Assembly: GCF_000429185.2 (NCBI RefSeq)
Contig: NZ_AUBJ02000001.1
Location: forward strand, 5,828,001 to 5,892,000
Direction of reading: 5' to 3'
Source of the DNA: Actinoalloteichus caeruleus DSM 43889
GTDB lineage: Bacteria > Actinomycetota > Actinomycetes > Mycobacteriales > Pseudonocardiaceae
DNA length: 64,000 bases
Shown here piece by piece: positions 48,403-56,808 of the stretch; positions within the stretch are counted from its first letter, which is position 1, and every line of letters starts with the position of its first letter. Made by a program: the position numbers and the translations under genes. The notes under the pieces are model-generated. The model ran no database searches. It had not been told where the DNA came from and was given only the letters and a program-made list of their open reading frames with translations.

Positions 48403-48408
48403 TAGCAT
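48403..48408 (+). promoter_or_regulatory. -10 box TAGCAT upstream of trpC
   Basis: TAGCAT places transcription start near 48415, about 70 nt before trpC GTG 48484 and 28 nt before a small ORF with an AGGGGAG ribosome site. Confidence 0.45.
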
Positions 48409-48442
48409 CCTCGACAACCAGCGGCGCGCGAGGGGAGTGGGC

Positions 48443-48487
48443 GTGATCGAGCGCACGAACGGGCACGGCGACGAGGTGATCTCGTGA
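48443..48487 (+). CDS. Possible 14-codon upstream ORF coupled to trpC
   Basis: GTG 48443 follows AGGGGAG (48431-48437) and encodes 14 residues ending 'GHGDEVIS'. Its TGA overlaps the trpC GTG by 3 nt. It contains no tryptophan codon, so it is not a classical attenuator leader; it could couple translation into trpC. It may also be chance, since no homologue is known to me. Confidence 0.28.
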   Translation: MIERTNGHGDEVIS

Positions 48488-49293
48488 GCGTCCTGGAGTC
48501 CATCCTCGACGGGGTGCGGGCCGACCTGGCGGAACGCGAGTCCGCGGTCCCCTTCGAGGAGATCAAGAGGCGGTCCCTGGAGGTCGCGCCTCCCAAGGAC
48601 GTCAAGTCCGCGATGCTGGCCCCGGGTGTGGGGGTCATCGCCGAGGTCAAGCGGCGCAGCCCCTCCAAGGGTGAGCTCGCCGAGATCGCCGACCCGGCGG
48701 AGCTGGCCAGCTCCTACGCGGCGGCGGGGGCCAGGGCGATCAGCGTCCTGACCGAGCGGCGACGTTTCGGCGGATCGCTGGAGGACTTCGACGCCGTCCG
48801 GGCGGCGGTGGACGTCCCTCTGCTGCGGAAGGACTTCATCGTCAGCACCTACCAGGTGCACGAGGCCAGGGCGCACGGCGCGGACATCGTGCTGCTGATC
48901 GTCGCCGCCCTGGACCAGAACACCCTGTCCGCGTTGCTGGACCGGGTCGAGTCGTTGGGCATGATGGCGTTGGTGGAGGTGCACACCGCCGAGGAGGCGG
49001 ACCGCGCGCTGGAGGCCGGGGCCAGCCTGGTGGGCATCAACGCGCGCGACCTGCACACCCTGGAGGTCAACCGCGAGGTGTTCGGGCGGATCGCGCCGGG
49101 CATGCCGGCCGACGTGCTCAAGGTCGCCGAGTCCGGGGTGCGGGGCCCCAGCGACCTGATGGCCTACGCGGGCGCGGGCGCGGACGCCGTGCTCGTGGGT
49201 GAGGGCCTGGTCGTCAGCGGTGACCCGAGGGCGGCGGTCACCCAGCTGGTGACGGCCGGTTCCCATCCGGCGTGCCCCCGCCCCAGCCGCTGA
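48484..49293 (+). CDS. trpC: Indole-3-glycerol phosphate synthase
   Basis: A 269-residue barrel that closes the indole ring from CdRP. Motifs are '[20 protein letters not shown]' with the catalytic lysine, '[20 protein letters not shown]', '[15 protein letters not shown]' and '[14 protein letters not shown]'. It is monofunctional, not fused to TrpF. GTG 48484 has GAGGTGA 5-6 nt upstream. It heads trpC-trpB-trpA; the stop overlaps an in-frame ATG of trpB. Confidence 0.97.
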   Translation: MSVLESILDGVRADLAERESAVPFEEIKRRSLEVAPPKDVKSAMLAPGVGVIAEVKRRSPSKGELAEIADPAELASSYAAAGARAISVLTERRRFGGSLEDFDAVRAAVDVPLLRKDFIVSTYQVHEARAHGADIVLLIVAALDQNTLSALLDRVESLGMMALVEVHTAEEADRALEAGASLVGINARDLHTLEVNREVFGRIAPGMPADVLKVAESGVRGPSDLMAYAGAGADAVLVGEGLVVSGDPRAAVTQLVTAGSHPACPRPSR

Positions 49294-49331
49294 TGGCGGG
49301 CGCGCACCAGGGAGCAGGAGACGGACGGACG

Positions 49332-50609
49332 GTGGGTGACGTGAGCGGAGACGACGGAGCGGCGCGGACCACGGACGCGGCCCCTCCCGCGAGCACCCTC
49401 CCCAGCGGGCACGACCCCGACGAGCGCGGGCGCTTCGGCCCCTACGGCGGCCGGTTCGTCCCCGAGGCCCTGGTCGCGGCCCTCGACGAGCTGCATGCGG
49501 AGTACGAGAAGGCCCGGGTCGACCCGGCCTTCGTCGACGAGTTGCGCCGACTGCTCCGTGACTACACGGGGCGGCCGTCGCCGCTCACCGACGCGCCCCG
49601 GTTCGGTGAGCACGCCGGTGGGGCCCGGGTCCTCCTCAAGCGGGAGGACCTCAACCACACCGGCTCCCACAAGATCAACAACGTGTTGGGGCAGGCCCTG
49701 CTCACCCGGCGGATGGGCAAGACCCGGGTGATCGCCGAGACCGGCGCCGGGCAACACGGCGTGGCCACCGCCACCGCCTGCGCCCTGTTCGGTCTGGACT
49801 GCACGGTGTACATGGGCGAGGTCGACACCCGGCGGCAGGCGCTCAACGTCGCCAGGATGCGCCTGCTCGGGGCGGAGGTCATCCCCGTGCGGACGGGGTC
49901 GGCCACCCTCAAGGATGCCATCAACGAGGCGATGCGGGACTGGGTCACCAACGTCGCCGACACCCACTACCTGCTGGGTACCGTCGCCGGACCCCACCCC
50001 TTCCCCGTGATGGTGCGTGACTTCCACCGGGTGATCGGACTGGAGGCGCGGGCGCAGGTCCTGGACCGGGTCGGTCGGCTGCCGGACGCCGTCGCCGCCT
50101 GCGTGGGGGGCGGTTCCAACGCCATCGGCGCGTTCCACGCGTTCCTCGACGACCCGGGCGTGCGATTGGTGGGCCTGGAACCCGGTGGGGAGGGCCTGGA
50201 GACCGGGCGGCACGGCGCCACCCTGACCGCCGGTTCGCCCGGCGCGCTGCACGGCGCCATGTCCTACCTCCTCCAGGACGAGGACGGCCAGACCCAGGAG
50301 ACGCACAGCATCTCCGCCGGTCTCGACTACCCCGGTGTCGGGCCGGAACATTCCTGGTTGAAGGACACCGGGCGGGCCGAGTACCGGCCCGTGACCGACG
50401 CGGAGGCGATGGACGCCTTCCAGCTGCTGTGCCGCACCGAGGGCATCATCCCGGCGATCGAGTCCGCGCACGCCCTGGCCGGGGCGTTGACCCTCGGCCG
50501 TGAGCTCGGCGAGGACGCCGTGGTCCTGGTCAACCTCTCCGGTCGGGGCGACAAGGACGTGGACACCGCGGCCCGGTGGTTCGGGCTGCTTCCCGGAGAG
50601 GACGCCTGA
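49332..50609 (+). CDS. trpB: Tryptophan synthase beta chain
   Basis: A 425-residue PLP enzyme that condenses indole with serine. '[19 protein letters not shown]' is the N-terminal block, K114 in '[17 protein letters not shown]' binds PLP, '[18 protein letters not shown]' carries the catalytic glutamate, and '[15 protein letters not shown]' is the phosphate loop. The start is uncertain: ATG 49293 overlaps the trpC stop, while GTG 49332 and 49341 are closer to the conserved part. The extra N-terminal residues are unconserved. trpA overlaps its stop by 1 nt. It channels indole from TrpA. Confidence 0.96.
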   Translation: MGDVSGDDGAARTTDAAPPASTLPSGHDPDERGRFGPYGGRFVPEALVAALDELHAEYEKARVDPAFVDELRRLLRDYTGRPSPLTDAPRFGEHAGGARVLLKREDLNHTGSHKINNVLGQALLTRRMGKTRVIAETGAGQHGVATATACALFGLDCTVYMGEVDTRRQALNVARMRLLGAEVIPVRTGSATLKDAINEAMRDWVTNVADTHYLLGTVAGPHPFPVMVRDFHRVIGLEARAQVLDRVGRLPDAVAACVGGGSNAIGAFHAFLDDPGVRLVGLEPGGEGLETGRHGATLTAGSPGALHGAMSYLLQDEDGQTQETHSISAGLDYPGVGPEHSWLKDTGRAEYRPVTDAEAMDAFQLLCRTEGIIPAIESAHALAGALTLGRELGEDAVVLVNLSGRGDKDVDTAARWFGLLPGEDA

Positions 50610-51406
50610 TGGGGCGGTTGGATTCCCTGTTCGCCTCCTGCCGGGCCGAGCGGCGGGCCGCTCTCGTGGGCTACCTGCCCGCCGGTTACCCGACCGTGGC
50701 GGACTCCGCCGCCCTGCTGGGCGAGATGGTCGCGGGTGGCTGTGACCTGGTCGAGATCGGTGTGCCGTACTCGGACCCGGTGATGGACGGGCCGACCATC
50801 CAGTCCGCGGCCGACACCGCGCTGCGGGCCGGGTTCCGGCTGCGGGACGTGTTCTCGCTCGTCGAGTCGGTCGCCACCGCCGGTGGTCGCGCCGTGGTCA
50901 TGACCTACTGGAACCCGGTGCACCGCTACGGCGTGGACGCCTTCGCCCGCGACCTCGCGGCCGCCGGGGGGCTCGGCGTGATCACCCCCGATCTGATCCC
51001 GGACGAGGCGGAGCCGTGGCTGTCGGCCTCCGACGCCCACGACCTCGACCGGATCTTCCTGGTGTCGCCGTCCTCCACCGAACAGCGGATCGCCATGACG
51101 ACGAAGGCGAGCCGGGGTTTCGTGTACGCGACCGCCGTCATGGGGGTGACCGGGGCCAGGGACCAGGTGGGTTCCGACGCTCCCGGTCTCGTCCGCCGCA
51201 CCCGGCAGCACACCGACCTGCCGGTCGGCGTGGGGCTGGGTGTCCGGTCGGGGGCGCAGGCGGCCGAGATCGCCGGTTTCGCCGACGCGGTGATCGTGGG
51301 CTCGGCCTTCGTGGCGCGCGCCGGCGGTGACCAGGAGCGGGCCCGGTCGGAGGTCCGGTCGCTGGCCGAGGAGCTCGCCGCCGGGGTCCGGGGCCAGGTC
51401 AGCTGA
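50609..51406 (+). CDS. trpA: Tryptophan synthase alpha chain
   Basis: A 265-residue barrel that splits indole-3-glycerol phosphate into indole and glyceraldehyde-3-phosphate. The catalytic pair E49 and D60 is in 'LVEIGVPYSDPVMDGPTIQ' at the same numbers as in Salmonella. 'LPVGVGLGVRSGAQAAE' and 'ADAVIVGSAFV' form the phosphate site. ATG 50609 overlaps the trpB stop (TGATG), with GGAGAGG upstream. It is the last gene of the trp unit; 360 nt of non-coding sequence follow before lgt. Confidence 0.97.
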   Translation: MGRLDSLFASCRAERRAALVGYLPAGYPTVADSAALLGEMVAGGCDLVEIGVPYSDPVMDGPTIQSAADTALRAGFRLRDVFSLVESVATAGGRAVVMTYWNPVHRYGVDAFARDLAAAGGLGVITPDLIPDEAEPWLSASDAHDLDRIFLVSPSSTEQRIAMTTKASRGFVYATAVMGVTGARDQVGSDAPGLVRRTRQHTDLPVGVGLGVRSGAQAAEIAGFADAVIVGSAFVARAGGDQERARSEVRSLAEELAAGVRGQVS

Positions 51407-51756
51407 CCGGCCGGCTGCCCGGCGGCCCGTTACGGGAGGACCGCGCCCACCGGCCGGGGACGAGCCCCGCCCCTCCGCTGACCGGGGGCGTCGGCCGCCC
51501 GACCAGCCTGGTGCCGCCACCCGCCGGGGCGGACCCGCGCGCCCGCCGGCGGCGGCGACATCGGTGGAGCCCGTTCGGGGGCGGCCTCGCCCGACCCGTC
51601 GCGGGCCGCTGGCGGCGGCCCGCCATCACCCGAACGGCGGCACCCGAGGTGCTCCCGAGGGATCTTGCGCGGCCACCCCGACCACCGCGCGTCCGGACCG
51701 CCCGCTGCCAGCGCGATCGCGACCACACCGCCGGACGCCGGGGACACGTGGACGGT
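51407..51756. other. Intergenic region between trpA and lgt
   Basis: 350 bases with no recognisable gene, RNA or strong symmetric terminator. Its right end carries the lgt promoter. Confidence 0.5.
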
Positions 51757-51762
51757 TAGTGT
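51757..51762 (+). promoter_or_regulatory. -10 box TAGTGT of lgt (leaderless)
   Basis: TAGTGT, 6 nt, then GTG 51769. Confidence 0.55.
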
Positions 51763-51768
51763 GGTCCG

Positions 51769-52809
51769 GTGAGCACTACGGCAACCGTGTTCCTGGCGAA
51801 CATCCCGAGCCCGGACCAGGGTGTGTGGCACCTCGGCCCGATATCGCTCCGCGCCTATGCGCTGTGCATCCTCGCCGGCATCCTCATCGCACTGTGGTGG
51901 GGCGACCGGCGGCTCGTCGCCCGGGGCGCGGAGAAGGGCACCGTGCTCGACATCGCGGTGTGGGCCGTCCCGTTCGGGCTGATCGGCGGCCGCCTCTACC
52001 ACGTGATCACCGACTACCACCAGTACTTCGGCCCCGGCCGCAACCCGCTCGACGCGCTGGCGATCTGGAACGGGGGCCTGGGCATCTGGGGAGCGATCGC
52101 CCTCGGCGGGGTCGGGGCGTGGATCGCCTGCCGGCGGCGGGGGATACCGCTGCCGGTGGTCGCGGACGCCATCGCCCCGGGCATCATCGTGGCGCAGGCC
52201 GTCGGACGCGTCGGCAACTGGTTCAACCAGGAGCTCTACGGTGGACCGACCGACCTGCCGTGGGGGCTGGAGATCTACCAGCGGGTGAACCCGGCGACCG
52301 GGCTGAACGACCCGCTGAACGGAGTGGCCATCGACCACACCCCGATCGCGGTCGTCCACCCCACGTTCCTCTACGAGCTGCTGTGGAACGTGCTCGTCGC
52401 CCTCGTGATCGTCTGGGCCGACCGCCGGTTCCGCCTCGGCCACGGCCGGGTGTTCGCCCTCTACGTCGCCGGTTACACGCTGGGCCGGTTCTGGATCGAG
52501 CTGATGCGGACCGACCAGGCAACCGAGATCCTCGGGGTGCGGGTCAACGTCTACGTCGCGGCGCTGGTCTTCCTCGGTGCCCTGGTCTACCTGCTCGTCG
52601 CCCCCAAGGGACGGGAGGACCCGTCGGTGTTGGCCGTCACCCGGACCGACGATGACGGGGACGTCCCGGCCGGAGCCGGGGACGCCCCGGCGGACGGGGA
52701 CACCGCGGCCACTCCTCGCACCCCGGCCCGCCCCGCCGGTACCGAACCCCGCCAACCCCGTCGCCCGGCCGGCGGAACGGACCGCTCGGACGGAGACGGG
52801 ACCAGCTGA
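51769..52809 (+). CDS. lgt: Prolipoprotein diacylglyceryl transferase
   Basis: A 346-residue membrane enzyme with about seven helices that attaches diacylglycerol to the lipobox cysteine of prolipoproteins, the step before LspA. The signature 'GRVGNWFNQELYGGPTDLPW' is intact, 'IGGRLYHVITDYHQYF' supplies the essential HGG-region counterpart, and 'HPTFLYELLWNVLVALVIVW' follows. The last 70 residues form a charged, disordered tail typical of actinobacterial Lgt. GTG 51769 lies 6 nt after a -10 box. Substrates in this window include the peptide-binding lipoprotein and probably the TAXI protein. Confidence 0.96.
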   Translation: MSTTATVFLANIPSPDQGVWHLGPISLRAYALCILAGILIALWWGDRRLVARGAEKGTVLDIAVWAVPFGLIGGRLYHVITDYHQYFGPGRNPLDALAIWNGGLGIWGAIALGGVGAWIACRRRGIPLPVVADAIAPGIIVAQAVGRVGNWFNQELYGGPTDLPWGLEIYQRVNPATGLNDPLNGVAIDHTPIAVVHPTFLYELLWNVLVALVIVWADRRFRLGHGRVFALYVAGYTLGRFWIELMRTDQATEILGVRVNVYVAALVFLGALVYLLVAPKGREDPSVLAVTRTDDDGDVPAGAGDAPADGDTAATPRTPARPAGTEPRQPRRPAGGTDRSDGDGTS

Positions 52810-52835
52810 GAAGCGGCGCCGTGCCGTCGGAGCCT

Positions 52836-52841
52836 TACGAT
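52836..52841 (+). promoter_or_regulatory. -10 box TACGAT of the two-component operon
   Basis: TACGAT, 8 nt, then ATG 52850; near-leaderless. Confidence 0.48.
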
Positions 52842-52849
52842 CCCCAGTC

Positions 52850-53527
52850 ATGCGAATCCTCCTCGTCGAGGACGACGACCGGGTCGCGGGCGGGTTGACC
52901 GTGGCGTTGCGCCACGCCGGCTACGAGGTGAACCGGGTCGGTACGGCCGCCGCGGCGCTCGCCGCGCCGGAGTCCGACGTCGTGCTGCTCGACCTCGGAC
53001 TGCCCGACGGTGACGGGATCGACGTGCTGCGCCGACTCCGGGAGCGGCCCGGCGTCGCGGTCATCGCGGTGACCGCGCGCGGCGAGGAACGCGACCGGGT
53101 TCGGGGCCTGCGGACCGGCGCGGACGACTACGTGGTCAAACCCTTCGGGACGGCGGAGCTGCTCGCGCGCATCGAGGCGGTGCTGCGGCGGACCCGCGCC
53201 GCGCGGGCGCACTCCGCGCCCGCCGCGCCGCTGCGCGCCGGCGATCTCGTCCTCGACCCGGCGACCCGGGTGGCCAGCACCCCCACCGGCCCGCTGCCGC
53301 TCACCCGCAAGGAGTTCGACCTGCTCGCCCTCCTGGTGGCGCAGGCGGGAGCCGTCGTGAGCCGGGTGCACATCCTCGACCAGGTGTGGCAGGCGGCCTG
53401 GGAGACGTCCTCCCGGACCCTGGACACCCACATCGCCTCGTTGCGGGCGAAGCTCGGGGACGCCGCGCGCATCGACACCGTCCGGGGGATCGGGTACCGG
53501 CTCTCACCCGGCGGGCGGGCCGACTAG
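52850..53527 (+). CDS. OmpR-family response regulator
   Basis: A 225-residue DNA-binding response regulator. In the receiver domain E7, D8 and D9 form the acidic pocket, D48 ('VVLLDLGLPDG') is the phosphorylation site, T76 and K98 ('YVVKPFG') complete the switch. The C-terminal winged helix contains 'LTRKEFDLLALLVAQAGAVV' and 'TLDTHIASLRAKLGD'. It should be phosphorylated by the histidine kinase encoded next, whose start overlaps its stop by 1 nt. Likely targets are the nearby TAXI and dicarboxylate transporter genes, by context only. Confidence 0.95.
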   Translation: MRILLVEDDDRVAGGLTVALRHAGYEVNRVGTAAAALAAPESDVVLLDLGLPDGDGIDVLRRLRERPGVAVIAVTARGEERDRVRGLRTGADDYVVKPFGTAELLARIEAVLRRTRAARAHSAPAAPLRAGDLVLDPATRVASTPTGPLPLTRKEFDLLALLVAQAGAVVSRVHILDQVWQAAWETSSRTLDTHIASLRAKLGDAARIDTVRGIGYRLSPGGRAD

Positions 53528-55002
53528 TGCTGCGCCGGTTGCTGGCCGTCCTGGTCCCGCTGCTGGTCGTGCTGATGGCCGCTCTCGGGGTGCCCCTGGG
53601 CGCGGTGGTGGCCCAACGGGTGACCCAGGAGGTGTACCTGGACCGCCTCAGCGATGTCGGCCGGTTCGCCTCGCTCGCCGAGAGCGCCCTGTCCTCCGGC
53701 CGGATCGAGGCCCTGCGGGACGAGATCGCCCGCTACGACGACCTGTACGGCATCCCCGTGGCGGTCCTCGCACCCGGCGGTGAGGTGCTGCTCTCGTCCA
53801 GGGACGCGTGGCCGGCGGCCGACGAGATCGACGGGGACGACCTGTCGGGGCAGCTGCGGCAGGCGTTCGCCGGGTACCGACCGGAGCCACCCGCCCTCCT
53901 CTGGCCGTGGCAGGCGCGACCCCTGCACGTCGTGGAACCGGTCGGCCGGGACAGCGAGGTGGTCGCCGTGGTGGCGATGGCCTCCCCGACGGGCGGGTTG
54001 CGGGCGGAGATCGGCTGGCAGTGGCTGCTGCTCGGGCTGGTCGGGCTGGTTCCCCTCGGGGGGCTGGTCCTGGCGGCCTGGCCCATCTCCCGCTGGGTGC
54101 TGCGACCGGTGCGCCAGCTCGACGAGGCCACGGCGGCCGTCGCGCGGGGACGCCTGGACACCCGCGCCGACGAGGTGACCGGCCCGCCCGAACTGCGGCG
54201 GTTGGCCGCGTCGTTCAACACGATGGTCGGCGTGGTGGGGACCGCGTTGGAACGGCAGCGGGCCTTCGTCTCCGACGCCTCCCACCAGATGCGCAACCCC
54301 CTGGCCAGCCTGCGGCTGGCCGTCGAGAACCTGGAACCGCACCTGCGGGACGACGACGCCAGGGAGGCGCAGCGGGTCGCCGTCGACGAGGCGGCCGCCC
54401 TCGGGCGCCTGCTGGACGCGATGTTGGCCGCGACCCGGCTCGACAGCGCCACCGACGCCGAGCCGGTGGCCCTCGACGACCTCTTCGCGACCCATGAGCC
54501 CGGGTGGCGGGTGCAGGCGAGGCAGGCTGGCATCCGCCTGGAGGTCGACCCGGGGCGGGGCCTCGGTGCCCTGGAGCCTCCCGGCGGGTTGGGCGGTGTC
54601 CTCGACGAACTCGTGGGCAACGCGGTTCGGCTCTCGGGCGCGAGTTGGGTGACGGTTCGGGCCCGCCGGGTGCGGGAGCCGACCGAGCTGGCCGACCTCA
54701 GCTCGGAGGAGGTGGCCACTCCGGCCTCCGGCACGGAATGGGTGCGGCTGGAGGTCACCGACGACGGGACGGGTCTCGACGAGGCCGAACGGACGGCCGC
54801 CCTGAACCGCTTCTGGCGTTCCCCCCGGCACCAGAACGTCGCCGGGACCGGGCTGGGCCTGGCGATCTGCCACGAGCTGGTCACGGCGGCGGGGGGAAGG
54901 TTCGAGCTGCGCCCCGCCGGCGAGCACGGGCTGGCGGCGGTGGTCACGCTGCGCGCGCCCGCCGGGTCCGTCGAAGGGGAGGTGGCTGGCGGGACGCCCT
55001 GA
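53527..55002 (+). CDS. Membrane sensor histidine kinase
   Basis: A 491-residue kinase. Helix 1 is at the N-terminus ('LLAVLVPLLVVLMAALGVPL'), then an extracytoplasmic sensor domain of about 125 residues, helix 2 ('WLLLGLVGLVPLGGLVLAAW') and a HAMP region. The phosphoacceptor is H253 in 'SDASHQMRNPLASLRLAVEN'. ATP-binding boxes are 'LDELVGNAVRLSGAS' (N box), 'VTDDGTGLDEAER' (G1) and 'GTGLGLAICHEL' (G2). GTG 53527 overlaps the regulator stop. The signal is unknown; solute-binding and symporter genes downstream suggest a carboxylate. Confidence 0.94.
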   Translation: MLRRLLAVLVPLLVVLMAALGVPLGAVVAQRVTQEVYLDRLSDVGRFASLAESALSSGRIEALRDEIARYDDLYGIPVAVLAPGGEVLLSSRDAWPAADEIDGDDLSGQLRQAFAGYRPEPPALLWPWQARPLHVVEPVGRDSEVVAVVAMASPTGGLRAEIGWQWLLLGLVGLVPLGGLVLAAWPISRWVLRPVRQLDEATAAVARGRLDTRADEVTGPPELRRLAASFNTMVGVVGTALERQRAFVSDASHQMRNPLASLRLAVENLEPHLRDDDAREAQRVAVDEAAALGRLLDAMLAATRLDSATDAEPVALDDLFATHEPGWRVQARQAGIRLEVDPGRGLGALEPPGGLGGVLDELVGNAVRLSGASWVTVRARRVREPTELADLSSEEVATPASGTEWVRLEVTDDGTGLDEAERTAALNRFWRSPRHQNVAGTGLGLAICHELVTAAGGRFELRPAGEHGLAAVVTLRAPAGSVEGEVAGGTP

Positions 55003-55614
55003 CGTCGCCGGCCGGAGCGCGTGGGGGACCCGGCCCGCGTCGCCGGGCGCGGGCCGAGCCGTCGGGGTCGCCCAGGATGTTCGGGCGCCGGGACGGTGCC
55101 GAATGTGCGCGAACCACGGGGCCAGGCACCGGCCGCGTCGGACGGTACCCACCCGCCCCCGCTGCGACGACCCGGGTGGGGCTCGCCGGCGACCGGGGTC
55201 GAGGAACGGCGGGGCTGGTGTGCCGACCCACCGGGCCCGGGCGGGCAGGGGCGTCGGCCGGCGACGTCCCCGCACCCCGGGGCCGCTGGCGGGGGCGCGC
55301 TCGTCCTTCCCACCGTCCACGCCGCCGCGCGGGAAGGCCTGATGCCGTGACCGTGCCCGTCCAGGGCCGCCCCGACGTCGTCGTGCTCGGCTGGGCGGCG
55401 GACCACCCGGGAGTCGTGGGACCGGGGGTCAGCGAGTGGACGGCACCCGTCGAACCCCGGCCGGCGCGTCTCCGGCCGAGCGGGCGGTCGAACTCCCTCC
55501 CGCGCCTGCCGGGAGGGGGCCTCGGGGCTCCCGCCGGTGCTGGCTCCCGCTGGGCGCCTGCCGGCGTCGACGGCCACCACTCGGGCGCACCGACCGGCAG
55601 CCCGCCGGCCGCCC
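55003..55614. other. Intergenic region between kinase and convergent TAXI gene
   Basis: About 610 bases where the kinase and the minus-strand TAXI gene converge. Long open frames exist on both strands, but their translations have no recognisable domain or membrane pattern. I see no RNA gene. It may contain decayed sequence. Confidence 0.45.
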
Positions 55615-56586
55615 TCACCGCTTGGCGTCCTCGAACCAGTCCCGCGCCCCCGGGTGCAGGGGCACGGGACCGGTGGCGATCCCGGTGCGCACGTTGATCC
55701 GCGCCGCCTCGGGGCGGTTGGCCGCGATCCGGCCCGACTCGGTGAACACCACCTCGGTGACCAGGGTGGCCACCTGGTCCGCGACGTCGTTCCTGACCAG
55801 GAGCACGTTCGGTACGGCCACCGTCGGACAGGGCGGCACCCGGTGGTAGGTGGTGGCGGGGACCGTCGCCGGGATGTAGGCGCCACGGTGGGCGTCGGCC
55901 ATCCGGTCGGCCTCCTCGTCCAGGGGCACCAGGCGGAAGGGGGCGACCCCGGCGAGGGTGGTGAGAGCCGGGGTGGGGATGCCGGTGAGGGTGAAGGCGG
56001 CGTCGATCTCCCCACCCGCGAGGGAGGCGGCGGACATCGCCTGGGGGAGTGGGAGCTTCTCCACCTCGACCCCCGTGAGGTCGAGCAGTCGGGTCACGAT
56101 GAACTCGGTGCCGGAACCGGACGCCCCGATCGAGACCCGCAGGCCCGCCAGATCGGACAGGTTCCGCACCGGCGACCCGTTCAGCACCGCCAGCTGGAGG
56201 AAGCTGTCGTAGAGCCGGCCGATCGCCGAGACCGAGTCCGCGGGGCGGCCTTCGGCTCCCACCACCGCGTCCAGGCTGCACAACGCGAGCTGCGCGTCGT
56301 CGGAGGACAACAGCGAGAGGTTGTCCACGCTCGCGCTGCTCGGCAACGCCTCCACATCGGTGTCCGGCATCCGCTGGTCCAACGCCTCCACCAGCGCCCC
56401 GCCGATCTCCCGGAACACGGCACCTTCCGGTCCGGTCGCCAGGACCAGCCGGGGAGGGAACCCACGGCCGCCGGCGGAGCACCCAGGGAGGCCCAGGGCC
56501 AACGCCGTTCCGCCGACCGCGCCGAGGCGGAGCAGGGAACGACGGGACAGCGACGGCGCCGCGGAGCGAGGCTGGTTCCTGGGCAC
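55615..56586 (-). CDS. TAXI-family TRAP solute-binding lipoprotein
   Basis: A 323-residue exported protein. The N-terminus has a twin-arginine motif ('LSRRSLLRLG') and a lipobox 'GLPGC', so it is probably a Tat-exported lipoprotein. The mature part is TAXI: 'LATGPEGAVFREIGGALVEA', 'LCSLDAVVGAEGRPADSV', 'RVSIGASGSGTEFIVTRLL' and 'GGEIDAAFTLTGIPTPALTT'. TAXI proteins bind glutamate, 2-oxoglutarate or similar acids and normally serve TRAP permeases. No TRAP membrane subunit is adjacent. GTG 56586 is preferred because TAACCT lies 6 nt upstream; GTG 56589 is adjacent. Confidence 0.9.
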   Translation of the reverse strand: MPRNQPRSAAPSLSRRSLLRLGAVGGTALALGLPGCSAGGRGFPPRLVLATGPEGAVFREIGGALVEALDQRMPDTDVEALPSSASVDNLSLLSSDDAQLALCSLDAVVGAEGRPADSVSAIGRLYDSFLQLAVLNGSPVRNLSDLAGLRVSIGASGSGTEFIVTRLLDLTGVEVEKLPLPQAMSAASLAGGEIDAAFTLTGIPTPALTTLAGVAPFRLVPLDEEADRMADAHRGAYIPATVPATTYHRVPPCPTVAVPNVLLVRNDVADQVATLVTEVVFTESGRIAANRPEAARINVRTGIATGPVPLHPGARDWFEDAKR

Positions 56587-56592
56587 CACGGC

Positions 56593-56598
56593 AGGTTA
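56593..56598 (-). promoter_or_regulatory. -10 box TAACCT of the TAXI gene (leaderless)
   Basis: On the minus strand TAACCT is followed by 6 nt and GTG 56586. Confidence 0.5.
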
Positions 56599-56689
56599 AC
56601 CCGTTCGGCGGGGCACACGGTGCCGGCGAACACGCTCAGGCACGCACGACGACCACTCCGTGGGCGAGCGACACCAGGAGCGACCACTC

Positions 56690-56808
56690 CATCACCTGGT
56701 GTGCGCGTTATGTCAAGCGAATCTGAAGTTTCGTGTGCGTTTCTTGCCTGGTGTTACCCCTGTGCTCAGGATCACTCCTTGTCCCGGACGACAGATCAAG
56801 GAGGATTC
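56690..56808 (+). promoter_or_regulatory. AT-richer control region of the dicarboxylate symporter gene
   Basis: This 120-nt leader is markedly less GC-rich than its surroundings. It carries partial direct repeats CCTGGTGTGCGCGTT (about 56695) and CCTGGTGTTACCC (about 56750), and GTGTGCG twice. It ends in a strong AAGGAGG site. The repeats could be response-regulator sites. Confidence 0.4.

Noticed and set aside
55021-55350. Possible 109-residue gene after the sensor kinase
   Set aside because: No domain, no ribosome binding site and proline/glycine-rich composition typical of non-coding GC-rich DNA.
53733-56015. A 760-codon minus-strand frame
   Set aside because: Antisense to the sensor kinase and out of frame with the TAXI gene; no recognisable domain.
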